Shown piece by piece: positions 1-4,972 of a stretch of 5,728 nucleotides of DNA. Origin of the DNA: Peptoniphilus sp034090345 (GTDB taxonomy: Bacteria; Bacillota; Clostridia; Tissierellales; Peptoniphilaceae). The notes below the pieces were generated by a model. It was given only the letters and a program-made list of their open reading frames with translations. It was not told where the DNA came from and did not search any database. How positions within the stretch are numbered: the stretch's first letter is position 1; the number at the start of each line of letters is the position of its first letter. The stretch covers positions 1-5,728 of the forward strand of contig NZ_JAXDSS010000028.1 of NCBI RefSeq assembly GCF_034090345.1. Direction: 5' to 3'. Position numbers and translations under genes: made by a program.

Positions 1-385
1 ATGAATATGAACTATTTTTTAAATTTAAAATCCCATATTTTTCTAATAGATTGTCTATATTAAATAAATTATTTTCAAATTCATGATTACCTGATACAAA
101 AAAGCATTTGTATTTTGAAACAATTTCAAATAATTTTTCAACTCTTTCGGTATTTGTGGTATTTCTTGAAATTATATCTCCTGTTAGAAATACAACTTCA
201 GGATTAAACTCACAAATACTTTTTTCTAACTTCTTTAAACTAATCAATCTATTATCATGAAAATCTGAAATTTGTACAAACTTAAAATTATTTATTTTCT
301 CACTCTTTATATTTATCTCTTTTATTTTTATTTTTGCCACTTGAAAATATAGATAAATAAATATTAATAAAATTAAAATCTTCAT
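1..385 (-). CDS. Calcineurin-like metallophosphoesterase, membrane-anchored, partial (3' end outside window)
   Basis: 128 codons are visible, reading from an ATG at 385-383 to the left edge with no stop. The three metal-binding signatures of the calcineurin-like phosphoesterase family appear in order: SDFHDN (D41, H43), TGD (D70) and SGNHE (N100, H101). Residues 1-17 are almost wholly hydrophobic and followed by a lysine-rich stretch, which suggests a signal anchor with the catalytic domain outside the membrane, as in YkuE/YaeI-type enzymes. The family hydrolyses phosphoesters using two metal ions; the substrate here cannot be told. The start is uncertain: the ATG at 385 has no Shine-Dalgarno. 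An in-frame ATG at 430-428 overlaps the lgt stop (ATGA), is preceded by AAAGG, and would add 15 residues. I prefer 385 because the longer form would translate through the lgt terminator hairpin. The family call is firm; the start is not. Confidence 0.85.
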   Translation of the reverse strand, partial: MKILILLIFIYLYFQVAKIKIKEINIKSEKINNFKFVQISDFHDNRLISLKKLEKSICEFNPEVVFLTGDIISRNTTNTERVEKLFEIVSKYKCFFVSGNHEFENNLFNIDNLLEKYGILNLKNSSYS

Positions 386-410
386 GTTTATATTATACCA
401 TCTTTGAATC

Positions 411-445
411 GAAAAAAAGAGAAAGGTCATTTAGCCTTTCTCTTT
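411..445 (-). terminator. Intrinsic terminator at the 3' end of lgt
   Basis: Arms at 435-445 and 416-426 form a perfect 11-bp inverted repeat (AAAGAGAAAGG / CCTTTCTCTTT in minus-strand sense) around an 8-nt loop that contains the lgt stop codon. The last arm runs into a tract of seven T's on the minus strand. There is no T tract on the plus-strand side, so it works for leftward transcription only. The stem is poor in G and C, so termination may be partial. Confidence 0.65.
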
Positions 446-1164
446 GAATAAACAATAAATAAAATTGATGTAGCAACTATTAACAAGCTAACTATTTGTG
501 AAACTCTCATTCCCATAAAATACAGAGAGTCTGTTCTCATTCCCTCTATTACAAATCTCCCAAGCCCATAGATGATTCCGTACGTTGCAAAAATTTGACC
601 ATCAAATTTCTTTTTGTCATATAGGAAAAAATATAAAAATATAAAAATTCCCACATCTAATATGGACTCATATAGAAAAGTTGGGTGTACTTTAACTCCA
701 TCAATCATAATTCCCCATGGAACATCTGTTGGCGCACCATGAGCTTCTTGATTTACAAAATTCCCCCATCTTCCAATACCTTGTGCAAGAGCTAATCCAG
801 GGGCTATAACATCTGCCAATTTAAAAAACTTTACACCCTTTATTTTACTATAAAATATTCCAACCACTATTCCGGTAATTATACCACCGTAAATTGCAAG
901 TCCACCATTTCTTATAGCTATAATTTCTGAAGGGTTTTGTAAATAATAGTCTAAATTAAAAATTACATAGTACGCTCTAGCTCCTATGATTCCAAGTAAT
1001 AGAGCAGACATAGCATAGTCATATATTATGTCGTCTTTAAAGCCCTCTCTCTTACCCAGTTTATTAGCTATGGTTATGGCAAGTAAAGCACCAGTCGCTA
1101 TTAATATGCCATACCACATTACATCTATTCCGAAGATACTAAAAGCTACAGGGTTAATTTGCAT
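427..1164 (-). CDS. lgt: Phosphatidylglycerol--prolipoprotein diacylglyceryl transferase
   Basis: Lgt moves a diacylglyceryl group from phosphatidylglycerol to the lipobox cysteine of prolipoproteins, the first step of lipoprotein maturation, in the cytoplasmic membrane. The 245-aa product has about seven hydrophobic segments and the family landmarks in order: MWYG near 16-19, GAR at 61-63, GLAIYGG at 88-94, the Lgt signature GRWGNFVNQEAHG at 131-143, HPTFLYES at 160-167, and GRFVIEGMRTD at 201-211. R132 and R210 correspond to the arginines shown to be essential in the E. coli enzyme (R143, R239). The E. coli histidine H103 is replaced by Y92, which I recall from other Firmicutes. Length is slightly short but normal for Gram-positives. 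The ATG at 1164 lies inside the end of deoC (11-nt overlap) and is preceded by AGGG with a 6-nt spacer, so translation is probably coupled to deoC. The gene ends in an intrinsic terminator. Confidence 0.96.
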   Translation of the reverse strand: MQINPVAFSIFGIDVMWYGILIATGALLAITIANKLGKREGFKDDIIYDYAMSALLLGIIGARAYYVIFNLDYYLQNPSEIIAIRNGGLAIYGGIITGIVVGIFYSKIKGVKFFKLADVIAPGLALAQGIGRWGNFVNQEAHGAPTDVPWGIMIDGVKVHPTFLYESILDVGIFIFLYFFLYDKKKFDGQIFATYGIIYGLGRFVIEGMRTDSLYFMGMRVSQIVSLLIVATSILFIVYSKRKAK

Positions 1165-1813
1165 TTCTTGCCCTATATTCTTCTATAATTTGAATACCCG
1201 CACTTACACCTAATCTATCTGCTCCAGCTTCTATCATTTTCAATGCTGTATCTAAATCTCTTATACCACCTGAGGCTTTAACGTACATTTCTCCAACCGT
1301 TTCTTTCATAAGTTTAACATCTTCAACAGTTGCTCCGCCTGAATTAAATCCTGTAGAAGTTTTTACAAAATCTGCCCCGGCTTCTTTAGCTAATTGACAA
1401 ACTTTTACAATTTCTTCTTTTGTTAGAAGACAAGTTTCAATAATTACTTTTACTGTCTTTCCATTAGCCGCTTTCACAACTTCTGCTATATCTTCTTTAA
1501 CTAAATCATATTCTTTTGATTTTAAGAAACCTACATTGATTACCATATCAACTTCATCTGCACCATTTTTAACTGCATCAGCTGTTTCAAATACCTTTGA
1601 AGCTGTTGTAGTAGCTCCTAGGTCAAAACCTATTACAGTACAAACTTTTACATCAGTATTTTCAAGTTCTTTAGCTGCTAAAGATACCCAAGCTGGATTT
1701 ATACATACTGAGCAAAAATCATATTGCTTAGCTTCTTCAATTAACTTTAAAACTGCTTCTTTTGGAGCCTCTGGCTTTAACAATGTGTGGTCAATATACT
1801 TATTTAAATTCAT
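1154..1813 (-). CDS. deoC: Deoxyribose-phosphate aldolase
   Basis: DeoC cleaves 2-deoxyribose-5-phosphate into glyceraldehyde-3-phosphate and acetaldehyde, a cytoplasmic step in deoxynucleoside catabolism. The 219-aa protein (residues numbered from the ATG at 1813) is a class I aldolase TIM barrel. It starts with YIDHTLLKP, has DEVDMVINVG with the proton-relay aspartate D89 (E. coli D102), the Schiff-base lysine K151 in ADFVKTSTGF (E. coli K167), and the second lysine K179 in VKASGGIRD (E. coli K201). All catalytic residues are present. The frame stays open to an ATG at 1831, but the ATG at 1813 fits the usual DeoC N-terminus and has a GGAG eight bases upstream. The last 11 nt overlap lgt. 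None of the usual partner genes (deoA/pdp, deoB, cdd, a nucleoside transporter) is adjacent, which is odd for deoC. Confidence 0.95.
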   Translation of the reverse strand: MNLNKYIDHTLLKPEAPKEAVLKLIEEAKQYDFCSVCINPAWVSLAAKELENTDVKVCTVIGFDLGATTTASKVFETADAVKNGADEVDMVINVGFLKSKEYDLVKEDIAEVVKAANGKTVKVIIETCLLTKEEIVKVCQLAKEAGADFVKTSTGFNSGGATVEDVKLMKETVGEMYVKASGGIRDLDTALKMIEAGADRLGVSAGIQIIEEYRARNAN

Positions 1814-1821
1814 AAATTCAT

Positions 1822-1825
1822 CTCC
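1822..1825 (-). promoter_or_regulatory. Shine-Dalgarno that sets the deoC start
   Basis: GGAG on the minus strand lies 8 nt before the ATG at 1813. The alternative ATG at 1831 has only a weak AAAGA directly against it, so this site favours the shorter 219-aa product. Confidence 0.65.
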
Positions 1826-1871
1826 ATTCATTCTTTAAACACAATTCTTAACTAACTAATCTAATGTTTTT

Positions 1872-1902
1872 AAAACTTATTACAAGCTCTGTAACAAGCT
1901 TT
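1872..1902 (-). terminator. Probable hairpin terminator after yebC (or leader hairpin of deoC)
   Basis: In minus-strand RNA, 1890-1902 pairs with 1872-1884 in a 13-bp stem around a 5-nt loop. The two non-Watson-Crick positions are G-U pairs in minus-strand RNA but A-C mismatches in plus-strand RNA, so the structure belongs to the minus-strand transcript. The 3' arm ends in four U's followed by A's, a weak U tract. A second, weaker hairpin (GTACT at 1914-1918 with AGTAC at 1930-1934) also ends in four U's and lies between this one and the yebC stop. The 127-nt gap between yebC and deoC holds nothing else I can support, and no convincing deoC promoter is visible. Confidence 0.45.
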
Positions 1903-1958
1903 TTATCATAAAAGTACTGTCTTTAAACAAGTACCCAATAATTACAAAATAAATCTAA

Positions 1959-2693
1959 TTATTCTTCTTCAGGTCTATCCCAGTTAGTGTAAACTTCTTG
2001 AACATCATCATTATCTTCTAGTACATCTATCATCTTTTCCATATTCTTTATATCGTCTGGATTTGTAAGTGTACTATAATTTTGAGGAATATAAGTTATA
2101 TCTGATTGAACGAAATCATATCCCGCTTCTTCAAGAGCACTTCTAACTTTATGATAGTCTTCAACTGCAGTTATTATTTCATAAGCATCTTCTTCTTCAA
2201 CAACATCTTCTGCACCAGCATCAATTGCCACCATCATCAACTCATCACCATCTATATTATCCGATAAGACAACTATCTGTCCCTTTTTATCAAACATAAA
2301 TGATACACTACCAGGAGTTCCTAAATTTCCACCATACTTATCAAAAGCATGTCTAATATCTGGAGCTGTTCTATTTCTATTATCAGTTAAGCAGTTTACT
2401 AATACTGCAATTCCACTTGGGCCGTAGCCTTCATAAGTAATTTCTTCAAAGCTTTCAGCACTATCTTCTCCAGAACCTTTTTTAATTGCTCTTTCAATAT
2501 TATCATTAGGCATATTCTCAGCCTTCGCTTTATCAATAGCAACTTTTAATTGTGGATTATAGTCAGGATCCGGACCACCCTCCTTAACTGCTACCATTAT
2601 ATATTTTCCAAGTTTTGTAAATATTCTACCTCTCTTGGCATCTTCTTTACCTTTTTTTTGCTTTATATTATGCCATTTAGAATGTCCTGACAT
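1959..2693 (-). CDS. yebC: YebC/PmpR family protein (ribosome-associated translation factor / putative regulator)
   Basis: This 244-aa protein is a typical full-length member of the YebC/PmpR (TACO1) family. It opens with SGHSKWHNIKQKKG and DAKRGRIFTKL (residues 2-28). It continues with NPQLKVAIDKAKAENMP (46-62), the conserved YEGYGPSG block (88-95), NRNRTAPDIRHAF (105-117) and GSVSFMF (128-134), and has a very acidic C-terminal third. The SGHSKW opening matches the YebC1 type rather than the YeeI/YebC2 type. Members were long annotated as transcription regulators; more recent work ties the family to relief of ribosome stalling at proline-rich stretches, so the role here is inferred from family. 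It is cytoplasmic. The start has a strong AGGAGG-type site at 2699-2706 with about 6 nt spacing. It looks monocistronic, lying between the rpmF terminator and a hairpin downstream; ruvC, a common neighbour elsewhere, is absent. Confidence 0.95.
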   Translation of the reverse strand: MSGHSKWHNIKQKKGKEDAKRGRIFTKLGKYIMVAVKEGGPDPDYNPQLKVAIDKAKAENMPNDNIERAIKKGSGEDSAESFEEITYEGYGPSGIAVLVNCLTDNRNRTAPDIRHAFDKYGGNLGTPGSVSFMFDKKGQIVVLSDNIDGDELMMVAIDAGAEDVVEEEDAYEIITAVEDYHKVRSALEEAGYDFVQSDITYIPQNYSTLTNPDDIKNMEKMIDVLEDNDDVQEVYTNWDRPEEE

Positions 2694-2720
2694 CTTTACC
2701 CTCCTTAATTTACTATTCTA

Positions 2721-2749
2721 ATTTTACCACATATTATTAAAGGTTTTAA
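2721..2749 (-). promoter_or_regulatory. Candidate sigma-A promoter for yebC
   Basis: A TAAAAT (-10) at 2721-2726 follows TTAAAA (-35) at 2744-2749 with a 17-bp spacer, placing the start of transcription some 20 nt before the ribosome binding site. The stretch is so AT-rich that other pairs are possible, and the -35 matches only 4 of 6. Confidence 0.35.
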
Positions 2750-2795
2750 TATAAACTATACTATGTATAATAAGTTAATATTTATTTTTACATAC

Positions 2796-2823
2796 AAAAA
2801 ACTCCCCTACACAGGGAAGTTTT
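2796..2823 (-). terminator. Intrinsic terminator after rpmF
   Basis: In minus-strand RNA, the arms AAAACUUCCCU (2823-2813) and AGGGGAGUUUU (2808-2798) pair over 11 bp with one U-G pair and a GUGU loop, followed by further U's for a run of six. This is a good rho-independent terminator. It begins 14 nt after the rpmF stop and closes the DUF177-rpmF unit. Confidence 0.85.
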
Positions 2824-2837
2824 CTTTATCATGATTA

Positions 2838-3017
2838 TTACTCTGTTACAAGCACTTCTTTTCCGTCATAATATCCACAGCTTGGACAAACTCTGTGCGG
2901 CATCATTGCCTCGTGACAGTTTGGACATTCTACTATAGTTACTTTATTTAATCTATAAGAAGATGCTCTTCTCTTGTTTCTTCTTTGCTTTGAAGTTTTT
3001 CTCTTAGGTACTGCCAT
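2838..3017 (-). CDS. rpmF: 50S ribosomal protein L32 (zinc-ribbon form)
   Basis: This small gene encodes 59 residues starting MAVPKRKTSK, the standard L32 opening. A basic stretch (QRRNKRRASS, 11-20) contacts rRNA in the family. Two CxxC pairs follow, CPNC (31-34) and CPSC (44-47), which form the zinc ribbon, so this is the zinc-binding (C+) type rather than a cysteine-free paralogue. Length is normal (56-60 aa). L32 is a structural protein of the large subunit near the peptidyl transferase region. The ATG is 2 nt after the stop of the DUF177 gene, and its AGGAGG site lies within the last codons of that gene, so the two are almost certainly co-transcribed and coupled. The usual downstream partner in clostridia, plsX, is missing here: a terminator and yebC follow instead. 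Confidence 0.97.
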   Translation of the reverse strand: MAVPKRKTSKQRRNKRRASSYRLNKVTIVECPNCHEAMMPHRVCPSCGYYDGKEVLVTE

Positions 3018-3019
3018 TT

Positions 3020-3535
3020 TTACACCTCCTCATCATTAAATAAATTTAGCAGTTTTTCAAATCGTAAATCTACTTGCTCATCTTGTGAACAATCACACTC
3101 ATGAAAATTTAAATCCACTCCACACTTTGGGCACAACCCCTTACAATCCTCTTTACAAAGACTCTTTAAAGGAATTGATGTTATCACTTGAGAGATAACT
3201 AAGTCATCCAAATATATTTCATCATTTTCAACTTGAAAAAACTGTGAATCAGATTCATCTATCAAGTCTTCTTCAAATGAATAAGCTTCAAAAGTTGAAT
3301 CTACAATTTCTTTCATTGGTTTTAGGCATCTGTCACAGTTAGTGTCAAATGAATAATTTACCGTTAAATCTAACTTGAAATTATCACCCAACTTAGTTAC
3401 AACTCCACTATATTTTATAGGGAAGTTTATATTCAAGCCATCTATGACATATTCTGTTTCGTTTTTTTCTATTTGCCCTTCAAAGTTTAAATTTTGATCC
3501 GGACTTTTGAGAAAATCTTTTAAATTAAGCCTCAT
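3020..3535 (-). CDS. yceD: DUF177 / YceD family protein, 50S subunit (23S rRNA) accumulation factor
   Basis: This 171-aa protein matches the DUF177 (YceD, YlbN in Bacillus) family, which is encoded next to rpmF across bacteria. Visible landmarks are the paired cysteines CDRC at 67-70 and a second cysteine cluster, C127, C131, C135, C138, C147 and C149, including CKGLCPKCG at 131-139. This is the pattern of the Firmicute members and suggests a bound metal, probably zinc (inference). E. coli YceD is linked to 23S rRNA accumulation; the biochemical role is unknown. The ATG at 3535 has GAGG 6 nt upstream and is preceded by a near-consensus promoter. The gene ends 2 nt before rpmF and carries rpmF's ribosome binding site. 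It is cytoplasmic, with no signal peptide or membrane segment. Confidence 0.9.
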   Translation of the reverse strand: MRLNLKDFLKSPDQNLNFEGQIEKNETEYVIDGLNINFPIKYSGVVTKLGDNFKLDLTVNYSFDTNCDRCLKPMKEIVDSTFEAYSFEEDLIDESDSQFFQVENDEIYLDDLVISQVITSIPLKSLCKEDCKGLCPKCGVDLNFHECDCSQDEQVDLRFEKLLNLFNDEEV

Positions 3536-3562
3536 AAATCACCTCAAAATTTCATACAGGTA

Positions 3563-3591
3563 ATTATATCTTGAAATCTAGATTTAGTCAA
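3563..3591 (-). promoter_or_regulatory. Sigma-A promoter of the DUF177-rpmF unit
   Basis: TTGACT (-35) at 3586-3591 and a perfect TATAAT (-10) at 3563-3568 are separated by 17 bp, the best promoter match in the window. Predicted transcription start is near 3556, giving a leader of about 20 nt before the ATG at 3535. A perfect 13-bp dyad touches the -35 on its upstream side (3592-3604). Confidence 0.85.
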
Positions 3592-3604
3592 GTCTAATTT
3601 AGAC
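3592..3604. promoter_or_regulatory. Candidate operator: perfect dyad next to the DUF177 -35 box
   Basis: GTCTAA-T-TTAGAC is a perfect inverted repeat with a one-base centre, directly abutting the -35 hexamer. A further copy of the half-site, ATTTAGTC at 3582-3589, overlaps the -35 and is related to ATTTAGAC at 3597-3604 with a 15-bp period. The geometry suits a dimeric repressor or activator, but I cannot name one. The palindrome is AT-rich and could be chance. Confidence 0.35.
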
Positions 3605-3670
3605 CAAATCATTGATAACTACACATAAATTCTAAATAAATACTATTAAATTTTATACACTTAAAAACAA

Positions 3671-4873
3671 TTATTTTACAAGTAATTCAGTATCTCTTGC
3701 AATCATAAGCTCTTCATTTGTAGGTATTACCATTATTTTTATTTTAGAGTTTGGAGTAGATACGATTTTTTCTTCCCCCCTCATTTTATTTTCATCTTTG
3801 TCTATTTCAATACCAAAAGCTTTAAGCTTTTCACAAACATGTTCTCTAGTTTCCGGAGAATTTTCTCCAAGTCCTGCTGTAAATACTATTCCATCAAGGC
3901 TTTCAAGAGAATCAAAGTGACTCATATAGCTTGCTGCAAATTTAGCTACACTTGTTTCATATACATCAAGTGCTAATTTAGCTCTTTCATTTCCAGCATC
4001 AGCAGCTTCTTCTATATCTCTAAAGTCAGAAGAAACTCCGCTAATTCCAAGAACACCTGATTCTTTATTTATAATTTTATCTACTTCTTCAGCTGAAATG
4101 TTCTTCTTAGACATTAAAAAAGTAACTATTGCCGGGTCGATATTTCCACTTCTTGTTCCCATTGGAAGTCCTTCAAGAGGCGTAAAACCCATAGTTGTAT
4201 CATAACTCTTTCCACCTTTTACAGCTGTTATACTAGCTCCATTTCCGAGATGGCAAGTGATAAGATTAATTTCATCAACGCTCTTTCCTAACATTTCTGC
4301 AGCTCTTTGAGTTACATATTTATGAGATGTTCCGTGGAAACCATATCTTCTAATTTTATATGATTCATATTCTTCATAAGGAATAGCATATATATAGTTC
4401 TTAGATGGCATTGTTTGATGGAATGCAGTATCAAATACAGCTACTTGCTTAACATTTGGAAGTAGTGCAGATACAGCTTCAATTCCCATTATATTTGGAG
4501 GATTATGAAGAGGAGCTACCTCAACATTAGCTTCTATAGCCTTCATAACTTCTTCTGTAATCACTACAGACTCAGCAAAGTCTTCTCCACCATGTACTAC
4601 TCTGTGTCCAACTGCGCCTATTTCATCTAATGAACTTAATGCACCATAATTTTCGTTAACAATTGACTCCATAACAATTTTAAGAGCATCTTTGTGATCT
4701 TTTAATGGTTGTTCTATAATTTCTTTATCTTTACCTATTGTCTCGTGCTTAACTCTCGAACCTTCTATACCAATTCTTTCAACAAGGCCCTTTGCCATTA
4801 ATTTTTCTCCGTCCATATCAATTAATTGGTATTTCAAAGAAGAAGATCCACAGTTTATTACTAAGATTTTCAT
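3671..4873 (-). CDS. ackA: Acetate kinase
   Basis: AckA catalyses acetyl-phosphate + ADP to acetate + ATP, the energy-yielding last step of acetate fermentation, and is reversible; it is cytoplasmic and a homodimer in the family. The 400-aa length is standard. Both family signatures are present: VINCGSSSLKYQL (5-17, with N7) and the GFTPLEGLPMGTRSGNID region (229-246, with R241). Other active-site residues matching the Methanosarcina enzyme are R91 in GHRVVHGG, D148 in FDTAFH, H180 in YGFHGTSH, H208 in HLGNGAS, and E387 (E384 equivalent) in NEEL. All are intact, so it should be active. The ATG at 4873 has a perfect AGGAGG 5 nt upstream and a good promoter. Phosphotransacetylase (pta), the usual partner, is not adjacent. 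No clear terminator follows, so some transcription may run into the DUF177 gene. Confidence 0.98.
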   Translation of the reverse strand: MKILVINCGSSSLKYQLIDMDGEKLMAKGLVERIGIEGSRVKHETIGKDKEIIEQPLKDHKDALKIVMESIVNENYGALSSLDEIGAVGHRVVHGGEDFAESVVITEEVMKAIEANVEVAPLHNPPNIMGIEAVSALLPNVKQVAVFDTAFHQTMPSKNYIYAIPYEEYESYKIRRYGFHGTSHKYVTQRAAEMLGKSVDEINLITCHLGNGASITAVKGGKSYDTTMGFTPLEGLPMGTRSGNIDPAIVTFLMSKKNISAEEVDKIINKESGVLGISGVSSDFRDIEEAADAGNERAKLALDVYETSVAKFAASYMSHFDSLESLDGIVFTAGLGENSPETREHVCEKLKAFGIEIDKDENKMRGEEKIVSTPNSKIKIMVIPTNEELMIARDTELLVK

Positions 4874-4897
4874 TTTTTCCTCCTAAATATAATATCT

Positions 4898-4927
4898 TTG
4901 TACATTTGACTCATTTTATTATATCAT
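4898..4927 (+). promoter_or_regulatory. Candidate tmcAL promoter, overlapping the ackA promoter
   Basis: On the plus strand, TTGTAC at 4898-4903 and TATCAT (5 of 6 to the -10 consensus) at 4922-4927 are 18 bp apart. An alternative -35, TTGACT at 4906-4911, has a 15-bp spacer to TAGATT at 4927-4932. Neither is ideal. Either would overlap the ackA -10 region, so the two promoters may compete. Confidence 0.35.
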
Positions 4928-4945
4928 AGATTAAAACATTGTGAA
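4918..4945 (-). promoter_or_regulatory. Sigma-A promoter of ackA
   Basis: A perfect TATAAT (-10) at 4918-4923 is preceded by TTCACA (-35, 5 of 6) at 4940-4945 with a 16-bp spacer. This gives a start near 4911 and a leader of roughly 38 nt before the ATG. It lies in the 99-nt divergent gap shared with tmcAL. Confidence 0.65.
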
Positions 4946-4972
4946 AAAACTAATTAAAGAAAGGTCTAAAAA

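Noticed and set aside
392..397. TATAAT as a stand-alone promoter for the metallophosphoesterase gene
   Set aside because: No -35 match lies 16-18 bp upstream, and the implied transcript would be leaderless; kept only as part of the finding on the contested start.
1028..1213. Plus-strand open frame opposite the start of lgt
   Set aside because: It lies antisense to lgt and deoC, which are firmly identified, and has no recognisable domain.
1814..1831. Upstream ATG for deoC adding six residues
   Set aside because: The GGAG ribosome binding site lies within this extension and correctly spaces the ATG at 1813, which also gives the usual DeoC N-terminus.
1536..1838. Plus-strand open frame of about 100 codons opposite deoC
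   Set aside because: It is a low-complexity mirror of the deoC coding strand with no recognisable domain.
2757..2769. Small inverted repeat TATAC-TAT-GTATA upstream of yebC
   Set aside because: A 5-bp AT-rich repeat in an AT-rich gap is expected by chance, and its placement relative to the candidate promoter gives no extra support.
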